This document shows positions 1 through 8,627 of a DNA stretch of 64,000 nt, piece by piece. Below the pieces are notes generated by a model. It was not told where the DNA came from, ran no database searches, and saw only the letters and a list, made by a program, of their open reading frames with translations. The translations under genes were made by a program, and so were the position numbers. The stretch lies in NCBI RefSeq assembly GCF_004331285.1, contig NZ_SJOH01000018.1:1-64000 (forward strand), read 5' to 3'. The stretch comes from Acinetobacter sp. ANC 3781. Its GTDB lineage: Bacteria > Pseudomonadota > Gammaproteobacteria > Pseudomonadales > Moraxellaceae. Position 1 is the first letter of the stretch. Every line of letters starts with the position of its first letter.

Positions 1-45
1 TTAATGAGTGTCTTGCAACTTCATCAGCAGCAAGCTAGGTCGGCT

Positions 46-73
46 ATATTACTCTCTATCTAAAGAAAGTCAA
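46..73 (-). promoter_or_regulatory. rRNA-type promoter, proximal (leftward)
   Basis: On the minus strand TTGACT (68-73) and TAATAT (46-51) are separated by 16 nt and followed by AGCCGACC, a GC-rich discriminator. A 16-nt spacer plus GC-rich discriminator is the signature of stringently controlled rRNA promoters. Transcription would leave the window leftward, so an rRNA operon immediately left of position 1 is inferred but not seen. Confidence 0.65.
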
Positions 74-185
74 CAGGTTTTATTGATTAATTTTCAACTT
101 CTTCAAGACTTCCAGATTTAAACCCTTTAGGCTAAATCCTTGTTTCTCAACAAGTTTTAATCAACATCACCGCCGATGGATGTGC

Positions 186-213
186 ATTCTACAGCATTTC
201 AGAGGGGTTGCAA
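186..213 (-). promoter_or_regulatory. rRNA-type promoter, distal (leftward)
   Basis: On the minus strand TTGCAA (208-213) and TAGAAT (186-191) are separated by 16 nt. It lies 140 bp upstream of the second promoter of the same spacing and direction. The tandem arrangement is what rrn P1/P2 regions show. Confidence 0.55.
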
Positions 214-219
214 CACTTC

Positions 220-552
220 TAAAAAACATTTTTTATCGTGTGTTTATTTTTCAAACCAATAAAAAAATAAGTTATTGTTATTTAATAATAATTTATTTTA
301 ATTATTTTTCTATTTTATTTAGACCCCTATTTAAAATCTAGCCAAATTACTATTAAGATACTGTTTTATATATATTTTAGTTTGAAAATTATTTTCAATC
401 TCAAGATGATCGTTCAGTATTAATTCTATTTTTGTTTTCTTATTCACCAAGATGCTGTTCAAACATACAAAATATGCTGTAAAGCTCAATTACTTACTGT
501 TCAGATTTTATAACAGCCTTTCCTAAAGTTTCTTTGCTTACCTCCAAATAGT
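220..552. other. AT-rich intergenic stretch
   Basis: Very AT-rich DNA between the leftward rRNA-type promoters and the terminator of the copper receptor gene. I see no credible ORF, RNA or repeat in it. It may include the UP-element region of the distal promoter. Confidence 0.5.
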
Positions 553-585
553 AAAAAGCCATTGTTTTACAACAATGGCTTTTTT
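553..585 (-). terminator. Bidirectional terminator after oprC
   Basis: Perfect stem AGCCATTGTT / AACAATGGCT with a TTAC loop, flanked by A-tract and T-tract, so it can stop transcription in both directions. It lies about 30 bp beyond the stop of the copper receptor gene. Confidence 0.8.
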
Positions 586-616
586 GACTTCATTTACTTT
601 TATAAATACGAAATGA

Positions 617-2680
617 TTAGAACTTCATACTCACACGCGCCCAATAATTACGACCAATATTATTGAATTGCTCATCCGCTGCAAAACCAAAGCCTGCACT
701 ACCGGCTTTATTTAAGTGCTCGCTATAAGTTTTATCCAATACGTTATCAATGCCTACAGAAAGATCTACTCCCTCACGAACATGGTAGGTGCCATTCAGT
801 GACAAGGTTCCAAAACCACTGCTTTCAGCTAGATCATACCCCACAATATTGCCTTGATCTTTACTGATACGATTTTGACTATCCACTACACGCCATAATG
901 CACCTAAAGTATATTGATCTTGCACATAGCGCAGATTGACACGCCCTTCTAAAGGAGAGATTTGCGGTAAAGGTTTATCATCGGTAGTGTTTTTACCCCA
1001 TGCATACATAGCACTGACATCGGCCTGTAGATGATCGGTAAATTGGTAACCAATCCCTGCTTCAGCTCCGGCAATCGTGGCATCGACATTTTTAGCACCC
1101 GCTGTTTTACCATGGTTCATCATTCCAGGCATGCTATGCACGTGATAACTCATCAACACATAATCATTGATTAAACCTGCATAAGCAGAAACCCAAGAAT
1201 TCAGGGCGCCATGCTCATGTTGATAGCCCAAATCCAGCTGTAAGGTTTTTTCGGTATCGATTCCATTAAAGGCATTCACTGTACCGGCATTTCCATGAGC
1301 TGTACTAAATAACTCCCAATAATCCGGCATACGCTCGACATAACCTACACCAATATAGGTTTTGGCATCATGTTCCGGATGTTGGTTTTCAAAACGAATA
1401 AATGCACTGGGTAGAGTTTTATCCAATTCGCGGTTATAGCCACTGATGAGAGATTCCGTACGCAGGTCCTTTACATTGACTTGATCTAAACGAGCACCAC
1501 CGACCCATTTATTTTGCTCACTCAACTCATAACTAAGTTCGCCAAAAGCGCCATAAGAGCGGAATTTCATATCTTTACTACGCGCTTGATCTTGATAGGG
1601 GGTCATTAAGCTGCCGCTGCGCTTGGAATGTTCATTATTTTGACTATCCAAACCGCTAATAAATTGCAGCTTGTCCCATTCATGCGTCACAGCCAGACGC
1701 GCATTTAAGGTTTCTCGTGCGACGTTTGAAGCCATTGGCATACTCATCATCCCACTTGGTTTGAATTCACGTAAGCTAAAATTATCCATGACATGATCGT
1801 TAAAACTATAGTTCACCTGCGCTTCAATTTTCTTGATCACATCGGTGACATTTTTCTTTTCTACACGAAGCCCAAGGCTTTCACGTGCAAATTGAGAACC
1901 ATCCATTTCACGACCTGCATAGACCGCTTCGCCATCTGCTTTCCCGCCAGTAAGTTCGATCCAAGTATTTTCATCAGGCGTCCAACCTAACGCCACATCA
2001 GCATTCCAGCGTTGCCAATCCGAAGGAACCGTGTTGCCCTCCCCATCTTTATAACTATCTGAAACTGAGCGATTGGCATTTAAGCGAATATATTTTTTCT
2101 CATCCCCGACTGCCGCTTCGACATTATGATCAAGACGACCGTATGAACCCATCAGCACACTGGCTTGACCTCGGTAAGGCTTATCTTGACTCAATTTTTC
2201 GGCTTCGCGTTCAAAGATGACGGTCGCAGCCGAACCGGTATTGGCATATTGCACCGTTTGCGGTCCTTTAATCACCGAAATACGGTCATAACTTTCAGGT
2301 AAAATATATGATGTCGGCGCATCCATACGGTTTGGGCAGGCACCCAGATTTTCTGTGCCATCGGCTAAAATTTTAATCCGCGAACCAAACATGCCACGGA
2401 AAGTCACATCGCCATTGGTACCGCCATTTTTGATCGAACTAAATCCCATAATGCTTTGCAGATAATCAGCACCATCACTGGCTGGAATTGGCTGAATCGG
2501 CTGTTTAGGATCTGCACGCACAATGAGTCCATTGGCATCATTGCCGGAATGAGCTGTTGCCACAATCGGTGCTAAAGTTTGAACGATGGTATTTTGTTGC
2601 TCGGCAAATACCGAAGCTGAATAACAAGCCACACAAATTGCAGCCGCAAGAGGCTGTAAATAAAATTTAGGCTGAGCCAT
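617..2680 (-). CDS. oprC: TonB-dependent copper receptor, OprC-like
   Basis: Outer-membrane gated porin of 687 aa that would take up copper with energy from TonB-ExbBD. The N-terminus is a signal peptide ending near SVFA (residue 26), followed by a TonB-box-like segment (TLAPIVATA), a plug domain (about 45-155) containing GACPNRMDAPTSYI, and a beta-barrel that ends in the aromatic residue expected for outer-membrane insertion (ARVSMKF). The GACPNRMD segment is typical of the TonB-copper subfamily. Met/His-rich loops (MMSMPMASN near 315; SYHVHSMPGMMNHGK near 525) fit copper ligands. It lies 73 bp downstream of a His-rich DUF2946 gene on the same strand, probably one transcript. Substrate is inferred from subfamily features; zinc or another metal is possible. 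Confidence 0.85.
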   Translation of the reverse strand: MAQPKFYLQPLAAAICVACYSASVFAEQQNTIVQTLAPIVATAHSGNDANGLIVRADPKQPIQPIPASDGADYLQSIMGFSSIKNGGTNGDVTFRGMFGSRIKILADGTENLGACPNRMDAPTSYILPESYDRISVIKGPQTVQYANTGSAATVIFEREAEKLSQDKPYRGQASVLMGSYGRLDHNVEAAVGDEKKYIRLNANRSVSDSYKDGEGNTVPSDWQRWNADVALGWTPDENTWIELTGGKADGEAVYAGREMDGSQFARESLGLRVEKKNVTDVIKKIEAQVNYSFNDHVMDNFSLREFKPSGMMSMPMASNVARETLNARLAVTHEWDKLQFISGLDSQNNEHSKRSGSLMTPYQDQARSKDMKFRSYGAFGELSYELSEQNKWVGGARLDQVNVKDLRTESLISGYNRELDKTLPSAFIRFENQHPEHDAKTYIGVGYVERMPDYWELFSTAHGNAGTVNAFNGIDTEKTLQLDLGYQHEHGALNSWVSAYAGLINDYVLMSYHVHSMPGMMNHGKTAGAKNVDATIAGAEAGIGYQFTDHLQADVSAMYAWGKNTTDDKPLPQISPLEGRVNLRYVQDQYTLGALWRVVDSQNRISKDQGNIVGYDLAESSGFGTLSLNGTYHVREGVDLSVGIDNVLDKTYSEHLNKAGSAGFGFAADEQFNNIGRNYWARVSMKF

Positions 2681-2753
2681 TTTTAAATCTCACTAATACA
2701 TAAATACAACTAGGCTGGAGTCATCCAAGACCCAGAAATTTCAAATGGTTGAT

Positions 2754-3182
2754 TTATGCAAATAGTGGCGGGGCTCGCCCTTGGGGCAGCAGAAAGAGTC
2801 GCTGTAAAACAAACCAGACATGACTAAACGTCTTTTGGAATGCAATTAAGCGAATTTGAATACGGTCTAAAACTTCTTTGACGTCTAAGTCAGGGGGTAA
2901 AACCAAATTACCGTAGACGGTACAGTACTGACACTTATGACTGGCATCATGATCATGCCCGGCATGCGAATCATGCCGTTGAGTGTCTTGAGTTACTTGA
3001 TGATGGGAGTGTTCAGAAGTTGAAGTTTGATGAATAGGAGTAGCGCTGAGTAATAATGCACGCGTAATGGTTTCACAGACCGGAGCAATCTGATATTGCT
3101 TCGGAAGCAAAGGCTGTAAAAAAACAGCAATCTGTAAAAATACCGCTATACACGATAGCAGCAGACCACTACGCAAAAGCAC
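2754..3182 (-). CDS. DUF2946-family protein, His-rich
   Basis: 142-aa protein with an N-terminal hydrophobic segment (about 5-25), a His-rich middle (HSHHQ, HDSHAGHDHDASHK at about 59-83), a CQYCTVYG Cys pair and the PQGRAPP tail that marks DUF2946 (PF11162). Members usually sit beside copper receptors and are thought to be periplasmic or membrane metal-handling proteins; the exact role is unknown. Here it precedes the OprC-like gene on the same strand, so the pair likely forms a copper acquisition unit. The His stretch plus CxxC is directly visible; metal binding is inference. Confidence 0.75.
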   Translation of the reverse strand: MLLRSGLLLSCIAVFLQIAVFLQPLLPKQYQIAPVCETITRALLLSATPIHQTSTSEHSHHQVTQDTQRHDSHAGHDHDASHKCQYCTVYGNLVLPPDLDVKEVLDRIQIRLIAFQKTFSHVWFVLQRLFLLPQGRAPPLFA

Positions 3183-3273
3183 CAGCAGACCCTAAAATTT
3201 GTCTAACTTAAGTATAGCAAAACCCAATCGGAATTGGACTTTGTAAATGTTCATTTTACCTGCCAATTTGGGC

Positions 3274-3804
3274 TTAACGTTTTACCGTAACTTTCTCTTT
3301 CTGGCGTTGACGAATAGTTTTTTCGACTTTTTCACGTGCACGTTGACGTTTTAATGGCGATAAATAGTCGACAAATAACTTACCATTTAAGTGATCCATT
3401 TCATGTTGAATACAAACAGCGAGAAGTTCGTCTGCTTCTAGCTCAAATGACTGACCTTCAAGGTTAATTGCCTCGATTTTTACACGTGACGGACGCTCAA
3501 CTTTATCGTATATTTGAGGCACTGATAAACAGCCTTCTTCATAGGGCTGAGTTTCTTCAGTTAATGGGGTGACTTTGGGGTTAATAAATACCATGGGTTG
3601 ATCTTTATGTTCAGATAAATCCATAACAATCAGCTGAATATGATGATCGACCTGTGTTGCAGCCAAACCAATACCAGGCGCTTCATACATGGTTTCAAAC
3701 ATATCTGCTGCAAGCTGACGAATTTCATCAGTGACTTCTTCGACTGGTTTAGCAATGGTACGAAGACGGGGATCCGGGAAACTTAAAACAGGTAATAAGG
3801 CCAT
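3274..3804 (-). CDS. def: Peptide deformylase
   Basis: Removes the formyl group from the N-terminal Met of nascent proteins. All three family motifs are present: GIGLAATQ (44-51), EGCLS (90-94, Cys92 is a metal ligand) and HEMDH (134-138, two His ligands and catalytic Glu135). The 176-aa length is normal. A GAGGA ribosome-binding site precedes the ATG. It is transcribed away from the LysM gene at 3924, with 119 bp between them, an arrangement familiar from the def/dprA locus of gammaproteobacteria. Confidence 0.97.
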   Translation of the reverse strand: MALLPVLSFPDPRLRTIAKPVEEVTDEIRQLAADMFETMYEAPGIGLAATQVDHHIQLIVMDLSEHKDQPMVFINPKVTPLTEETQPYEEGCLSVPQIYDKVERPSRVKIEAINLEGQSFELEADELLAVCIQHEMDHLNGKLFVDYLSPLKRQRAREKVEKTIRQRQKEKVTVKR

Positions 3805-3923
3805 ACGGTGTCCTCACTTATGCCATTGATCAAAAAACAAAATGAAGGAATGCTTCATCAAAAAAATGTGTGTAATATCGTTATTATAACGCAACTACAT
3901 ACATAATTTTAGGAATTATGATA

Positions 3924-5084
3924 ATGAAAAAGGTTTTGAAAGGCACACCAAATTTTAGTGCCTTGGGGTTTAAAAAACAATTATTGGCACTTGCCGTATG
4001 TGTAAGTGTTGGAATCGGGATGGTAAGCCTTGCTGAAGCAGCCCCGGCCCGTAATATCAACCCACCGGCCTTAAAAGCCGGAGCACCACAAGTTTATGTG
4101 GTGAAAAAAGGTGATACTTTATGGGATATTTCTAAAAGATTCTTAAAGAATCCGGTACGTTGGCCTGAAATTTGGGCAAGCAACAAACATGTGAAAAATC
4201 CGCACTGGATTTTCCCGGGCGACCGTCTGCTCATGTGTACCTATAACGGCAAACCAATCATCGGTAAAGATGAAGGTGATGGCTGTGAAGGGATTATCCG
4301 TCGTTATACGGGTGGTACGGGTACAAAACTTCAACCTCAAGTTCGGGTTGAATCTTTAAACAACGCCATTCCTGTCATTCCACTGGAATACATTAAACAC
4401 TGGTTAGAACGTAGCACCATTGTGGCGCCTGAATCTATTACAGGTACCCCATACATTTTAGGTACTGCGGATCAACGTGTTCTTGCTGCCAAAGGTCAAA
4501 CCGTTTATGCACGCGGAAATGGCTTGGAAGTTGGTCAACGCTATGCAGTTTATCGTGAAGGCGAACCGTATATGTTTAGCGACGCCAAGGGTAAAAAGTA
4601 CAATGCTGGTCTTGAGTTAATTCAAGTTGCCTCTGGTGTGGCTATAAGCGGTGAAAACGACATTACCACCCTTGAACTGACAGATACGTATAATTCTGAA
4701 GTTCGTCGTGGTGACCGTGTTCTGCCTGAATTTGATGCAATGCTTCCTACCCTGTTCTATCCGACCAATGCAGAAGATGTGATTGCCGGTGGCCAAGTGG
4801 TTCGCGTAATGGGTTCCATCGGAACAGCTGCAAAACACAGCGTAGTGACCATTGACCGTGGTAGCTTGCAAGGCGTCCAAGTCGGACATGTGCTTACAGT
4901 GAACCAAAAAGGTGAAGTGGTTACCGATCCGAAAACTAAAGAACGTGTTCAATTACCCGGTCAACGTATTGGCAACATCATGGTATTCAAAAGCTTTGAA
5001 AACTTAAGCTATGCTTATGTGCTTGATAGCGAATTACCGATTAAAGTCGGTGCTGACATTCAGCCACCCCTGATGGATGACTAA
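3924..5084 (+). CDS. LysM-domain peptidoglycan-binding protein
   Basis: Secreted or envelope protein of 386 aa. A signal peptide (hydrophobic core LLALAVCVSVGIGMVSL, cleavage near AEA-AP) precedes one LysM domain (about 58-104: YVVKKGDTLWDISKRFL ... WIFPGDRLLM) and a roughly 250-residue C-terminal region without motifs I recognise. LysM binds the glycan strands of peptidoglycan. An ATG lies 6 nt upstream at 3918, but the AGGA at 3911-3914 is only 3 nt from it and 9 nt from 3924, so 3924 is preferred. It sits before dprA and tsaC, an order conserved in many gammaproteobacteria. The specific function is unknown. Confidence 0.85.
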   Translation: MKKVLKGTPNFSALGFKKQLLALAVCVSVGIGMVSLAEAAPARNINPPALKAGAPQVYVVKKGDTLWDISKRFLKNPVRWPEIWASNKHVKNPHWIFPGDRLLMCTYNGKPIIGKDEGDGCEGIIRRYTGGTGTKLQPQVRVESLNNAIPVIPLEYIKHWLERSTIVAPESITGTPYILGTADQRVLAAKGQTVYARGNGLEVGQRYAVYREGEPYMFSDAKGKKYNAGLELIQVASGVAISGENDITTLELTDTYNSEVRRGDRVLPEFDAMLPTLFYPTNAEDVIAGGQVVRVMGSIGTAAKHSVVTIDRGSLQGVQVGHVLTVNQKGEVVTDPKTKERVQLPGQRIGNIMVFKSFENLSYAYVLDSELPIKVGADIQPPLMDD

Positions 5085-5093
5085 TCCTTACAT

Positions 5094-5128
5094 CTAGAAA
5101 TGAGGCTGCAATTTGGCCTCATTTCTAG
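5094..5128 (+). terminator. Terminator stem of LysM gene, T-tract displaced
   Basis: A 13-bp perfect stem (CTAGAAATGAGGC / GCCTCATTTCTAG) with a 9-nt loop starts 9 bp after the LysM gene stop. Its T-rich tail is interrupted: the MITE-like element begins at the TA of the last stem bases, and the missing tail (ATTTTAAAC) resumes at 5308 beyond the element. Confidence 0.7.
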
Positions 5129-5308
5129 GGTCTGTTGACAATTCGTCTATGTTTGCGACGACGAGTATTTTTTAAAGGATACGAGGCGTGAACGACACAA
5201 TTTAGTCATTCGAAGTGCGTAGTTCACAACAACGTAGCATTGAAAAATACTCTAGTCCCCAGCTGCGTCTTGCACTGCAAACCATTTATGAACTGGCAAC
5301 AGACCCTA
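5126..5308. mobile_element. MITE-like element, 183 bp with TA ends
   Basis: Perfect 12-bp terminal inverted repeats TAGGGTCTGTTG (5126-5137) and CAACAGACCCTA (5297-5308) bound 183 bp without an ORF over 60 codons. The outer TA on each side looks like a 2-bp target duplication. Internal inverted segments (GACGAGTATTTTT near 5159 and AAAAATACTC near 5243) are present. TA targets and GGGTCTGTTG-like ends are seen in some IS5-family (IS427 group) and IS630-type elements; assignment to either is inference. It has landed in the tail of the LysM gene terminator, upstream of dprA. Confidence 0.65.
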
Positions 5309-5348
5309 TTTTAAACAATAAAAAGAAGACATATTTAAAGGTCTCGTT

Positions 5349-6494
5349 ATGCTCAATTCATTAAGCTCCGTACAGCTGGATTACATTCGCTTGTGGTTTC
5401 TGGTGCAACACTCGCTGACCAGCTTTTATAAAATTAATGCACACTATACCCATCTGGCCGAGGCAACCCTGCCTGATCAAATTGAAACGTGGCAAAAGCT
5501 TGGCATTCACAAAAATCATATTCAACGCCTGCGAGATTTTCACCTTGCCGAAGCACAGTTGCAATTTCAGCATTGTATTGCCCTGATTCAAAAAAATAGC
5601 GATTTTATCCTTACGCTCGACCATCCCGACTACCCGACTCAACTGTTACCCTATGCAGATAAACCGCCTATTCTGTTTGGTCAAGGAGATGCTCAAGCCT
5701 TGTTGCAACCGCAAGTTGCCATTGTCGGTAGTCGTAAACCCAGCAGTCATGGACGCCAAGTGGCTTATGATTTTGCTTTTTATCTCAGTGAAAAGGGCTT
5801 TTATATTGGTAGTGGTTTGGCGCAAGGGATTGATGAAGCCGCACATCAAGGGGCTTTACGTCATAGTCGAACTATTGCCGTAATGGGCACCGGCTTAGAT
5901 CAAACCTATCCGACCCAGCATCAGCAGCTGCGACAACAAATTGTTGCTCATTCGGGTACGGTGATGACTGAATTTTTACCGGGAACACCGCCTTTACAAC
6001 ACCATTTCCCACGGCGTAATCGAATTGTCAGCGCTTTAAGTCTGGGCGTAATTGTTGCTGAAGCCACGTTAAAGAGTGGTTCACTGATTACGGCCAAACT
6101 TGCTGCTGAACAAGGCAAATTGGTGTTTGCCATTCCAGGACATATTTATAGTGAGCATCATCAAGGCTGTCATCAACTGATTCGGGAAGGTGCTATTTTG
6201 GTCGAGCATCCTGAACAGGTGATTGAAGACTTGGCCCTCCCTACCCAATGGCATACTCAACAGCACAGCGAACAAACAAAAAATTCACATAGCCTTGAAG
6301 CACCAACCGAATTACCGCCTCACTTAACGTCACTGTATAACCAGCTGGATTGGGTGGGGCAAAATATAGATGAGATTATTGTTAAACAGCCATTAGATAT
6401 CGGCACACTGACCAGCCAACTGATGGAATTGGAATTGCTGGGCTTATGTATGCAGCAGGCGGGTTTGTATCTACGTTGTCGTCCAAGCAAATAA
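5349..6494 (+). CDS. dprA: DNA-processing protein DprA
   Basis: Loads RecA on incoming single-stranded DNA during natural transformation. The Rossmann-like DprA core is clear: VAIVGSRKPSSHG (about 125-137), SGLAQGIDEAAHQGAL (about 155-170), TVMTEFLPG and FPRRNRIVSALSLGVIVAEA (about 221-240). A C-terminal winged-helix-like segment (about 320-375) follows, as in other DprA proteins. The 381-aa length is typical. AAAGGT lies shortly before the ATG. The MITE-like element ends 40 bp upstream, so it could influence expression. tsaC follows 44 bp downstream on the same strand, probably co-transcribed. Confidence 0.95.
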   Translation: MLNSLSSVQLDYIRLWFLVQHSLTSFYKINAHYTHLAEATLPDQIETWQKLGIHKNHIQRLRDFHLAEAQLQFQHCIALIQKNSDFILTLDHPDYPTQLLPYADKPPILFGQGDAQALLQPQVAIVGSRKPSSHGRQVAYDFAFYLSEKGFYIGSGLAQGIDEAAHQGALRHSRTIAVMGTGLDQTYPTQHQQLRQQIVAHSGTVMTEFLPGTPPLQHHFPRRNRIVSALSLGVIVAEATLKSGSLITAKLAAEQGKLVFAIPGHIYSEHHQGCHQLIREGAILVEHPEQVIEDLALPTQWHTQQHSEQTKNSHSLEAPTELPPHLTSLYNQLDWVGQNIDEIIVKQPLDIGTLTSQLMELELLGLCMQQAGLYLRCRPSK

Positions 6495-6538
6495 GGTTCA
6501 CAATAAGCCTTTGAATATATTTGAAGGAATAAAATCCA

Positions 6539-7108
6539 ATGATTACCACCTCTGTTGCCGAAGCTGCTGAATGTTTAAAACAAGGACATGTTTTAGCATA
6601 TCCTACAGAGGCAGTTTGGGGCTTAGGCTGTGATCCTTTTAACCAACAGGCTTTTTTGGAAATTTTACGTTTAAAACAGCGTCCGATGGAAAAAGGGGTG
6701 ATTTTACTGGCGGCTCAGATCGCACAAGTTGAGCATCTCTTAGAATCCCTCACCGCAGAAATGCGTCAAAAAGTGCTTGATTCATGGAGTCATCGCTCTC
6801 CCGGTGAACGAGCAACCACCTGGTTACTGCCTGCTGGCAACCATATTCCCAACTGGATTAGAGGTAATCATTCTAAAGTGGCCGTCCGTGTAACCACCCA
6901 CCCTTTATGCGTAGCGCTATGCAATGCATTTGATGGTTTTATTGTATCGACCAGTGCCAATCCTGCCGGTGGCCAACCTGCCCGCTCACTGCAAGAAGCC
7001 AACCAATATTTCTCAATGCAAATCGATTACTTGAATGGTGATTTAGGGCTTAGCCAAGAACCGAGCCGCATCATTGATGCCGAAACAGGTGAAGTGATCC
7101 GCGCTTAA
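6539..7108 (+). CDS. tsaC: L-threonylcarbamoyladenylate synthase
   Basis: Makes threonylcarbamoyl-AMP from threonine, bicarbonate and ATP for the t6A modification at position 37 of ANN-decoding tRNAs. The Sua5/YciO/YrdC fold is shown by AYPTEAVWGLGCDPF (about 20-34), LKQRPMEKGVILL (about 45-57, the KxR element) and VSTSANPAGG (about 139-148, the SxN element). At 189 aa it is the short single-domain TsaC type, without the Sua5 C-terminal domain. A GAAGGAA ribosome-binding site lies just upstream. It follows dprA in the same direction. Confidence 0.95.
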   Translation: MITTSVAEAAECLKQGHVLAYPTEAVWGLGCDPFNQQAFLEILRLKQRPMEKGVILLAAQIAQVEHLLESLTAEMRQKVLDSWSHRSPGERATTWLLPAGNHIPNWIRGNHSKVAVRVTTHPLCVALCNAFDGFIVSTSANPAGGQPARSLQEANQYFSMQIDYLNGDLGLSQEPSRIIDAETGEVIRA

Positions 7109-7153
7109 GCGGGGGTCATTTCATGATTTGATAATAAATGCTGATTTTTAGGC

Positions 7154-7280
7154 AAAAAAAAGCTCAGCCATATAGGGACGGCTGAGCATAAAAAGGATGT
7201 GCATAAATCACATCCAGAGGGTCGGTAAATTTGGTTGCAAAAGTCTAAATATTGTTAAAAATAACTTAAACATTCACGAT
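7154..7280 (-). ncRNA. Candidate small RNA, unknown family
   Basis: On the minus strand a promoter-like pair TTGTAT (7310-7315) / GATAAT (7287-7292) with a 17-nt spacer is followed by about 125 nt that end in a strong intrinsic terminator: stem GCTCAGCC / GGCTGAGC (7162-7187) and eight U residues (7154-7161). A second hairpin, GGATGTG / CACATCC (7195-7215), lies just before it. The region has no ORF. The alternative is that this is the distal terminator of the transporter gene whose stop is at 7501, which would give it a 3' UTR of about 340 nt. I do not recognise an RNA family. Confidence 0.45.
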
Positions 7281-7286
7281 ATATAT

Positions 7287-7315
7287 ATTATCTAATAAAT
7301 TGTTTTGTAATACAA
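7287..7315 (-). promoter_or_regulatory. Promoter for the small-RNA candidate
   Basis: Minus-strand TTGTAT, 17-nt spacer, GATAAT. The -10 box matches consensus at 5 of 6 positions and the -35 at only 3 of 6. The expected start is near 7280. In such AT-rich DNA a chance match is possible. Confidence 0.4.
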
Positions 7316-7500
7316 ATATCTTATTTATCTTATAAAACACTTAAAAACTATGAAACATTCATCATATTTTCTCAATAAGTTAAATTATCTCACTATTTTT
7401 TAATTATGTTTTCTTCAAATCACTGTTTTCTGTACACTGAGAAACCATGATTCATAGCCAAACTCGATGAAGAATAAATAAATAAAATAGATTCGTTTGC

Positions 7501-8442
7501 TTATTTTTTAAACCACATTTTAACTTCAGCATTCAGTTTTTCTGCTGTCTTGACTGGAATTGCTTTCTTTTGTGCCAATAAAATTCCCAGCAAAATGATG
7601 ACTCCCCCAATACTGTGATAAATCGTCCACGCTTCTGCTAACCACACATAGGCAATAATTGCAGTGCAGACCGGCATTAAGTTCATAAAAATACTGGTTC
7701 GGTTCGGCCCAATCATTTGTACTGCCAGCATCCAGACGAATGGTGCAATCAAAGAGGGAAAAATTCCGGCATATAGCACACTGCCTAGATTGTGTTGATC
7801 AACTGGATCCAGTCCTAAATATAAAACAAAGGGTAAATGGTAAAGCAAGGCAAAAGCGATCTGCACATACAAACTAATCATCAATGGAATTTGGAGTTGC
7901 CACTTTTTAAGAAATACTCCATAAAAGGCATAGAAAAACACAGCAAGCACCATCATGGCATCGCCCAGATGTCCACCTGACTGAACCAGATTGAGCAGAT
8001 TTCCCTGTGCCATCACATACAACAAGCCGATAAAAGATAAAATGCTGCCTACCACTGCAAAACGGTTGGGAATATCCTTCAACATAAGCATGGAAACAAA
8101 AATGGTAAACACCGGAATAAAGGCATTGATAATGCCCATATTAGTCGCAGTCGTATAATGTGCAGCGGTATAGCCCAGCCCTTGATACAACACCATGCCA
8201 AAAGCACTTAATACTACGAGCTGTTTCCAATGTTGCATAATCAATTGACGTTCACGCCAGACTTTAACCAACATAAAAGGCGTTAAAACCACAAAGGCTA
8301 CTAACCAGCGATAAAAACTGATACTGACCGGGGAAATATAGTCAGCGACATACCGGGTCACAGTAATATTCAAAGACCAGATTAAAACTGCCAGTAATGG
8401 CAAAGCCAGTGCCCACCAGACTGTTTTATTTTGCTGTGTCAT
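7501..8442 (-). CDS. EamA/DMT-family transporter
   Basis: Inner-membrane protein of about 313 aa with around ten hydrophobic segments arranged as two EamA repeats (first from about residue 10, second from about 155). The family exports or imports small metabolites such as amino acids; the substrate cannot be read from sequence. An ATG 33 nt upstream (8475) lacks a ribosome-binding site, while 8442 has GGGA 6 nt before it and places the first membrane segment at the N-terminus as usual. It is divergent from an AraC-family gene at 8628, which is the obvious candidate regulator. Confidence 0.85.
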   Translation of the reverse strand: MTQQNKTVWWALALPLLAVLIWSLNITVTRYVADYISPVSISFYRWLVAFVVLTPFMLVKVWRERQLIMQHWKQLVVLSAFGMVLYQGLGYTAAHYTTATNMGIINAFIPVFTIFVSMLMLKDIPNRFAVVGSILSFIGLLYVMAQGNLLNLVQSGGHLGDAMMVLAVFFYAFYGVFLKKWQLQIPLMISLYVQIAFALLYHLPFVLYLGLDPVDQHNLGSVLYAGIFPSLIAPFVWMLAVQMIGPNRTSIFMNLMPVCTAIIAYVWLAEAWTIYHSIGGVIILLGILLAQKKAIPVKTAEKLNAEVKMWFKK

Positions 8443-8627
8443 ACCCTTTCCCGTACCTGAATATTCGATATTCATTTTTACCGAAGTCTGAAATAATTAG
8501 AATATCGAATTTCAGACATCAGTATTGAGCTACAGACACTGATTGATCGGGTTGTGGTTATTCAAATCAGCTTCAGAATATTTCCATCATCAATCGATCA
8601 ATAAAAAATGAGCACAAGGATTTTTAT

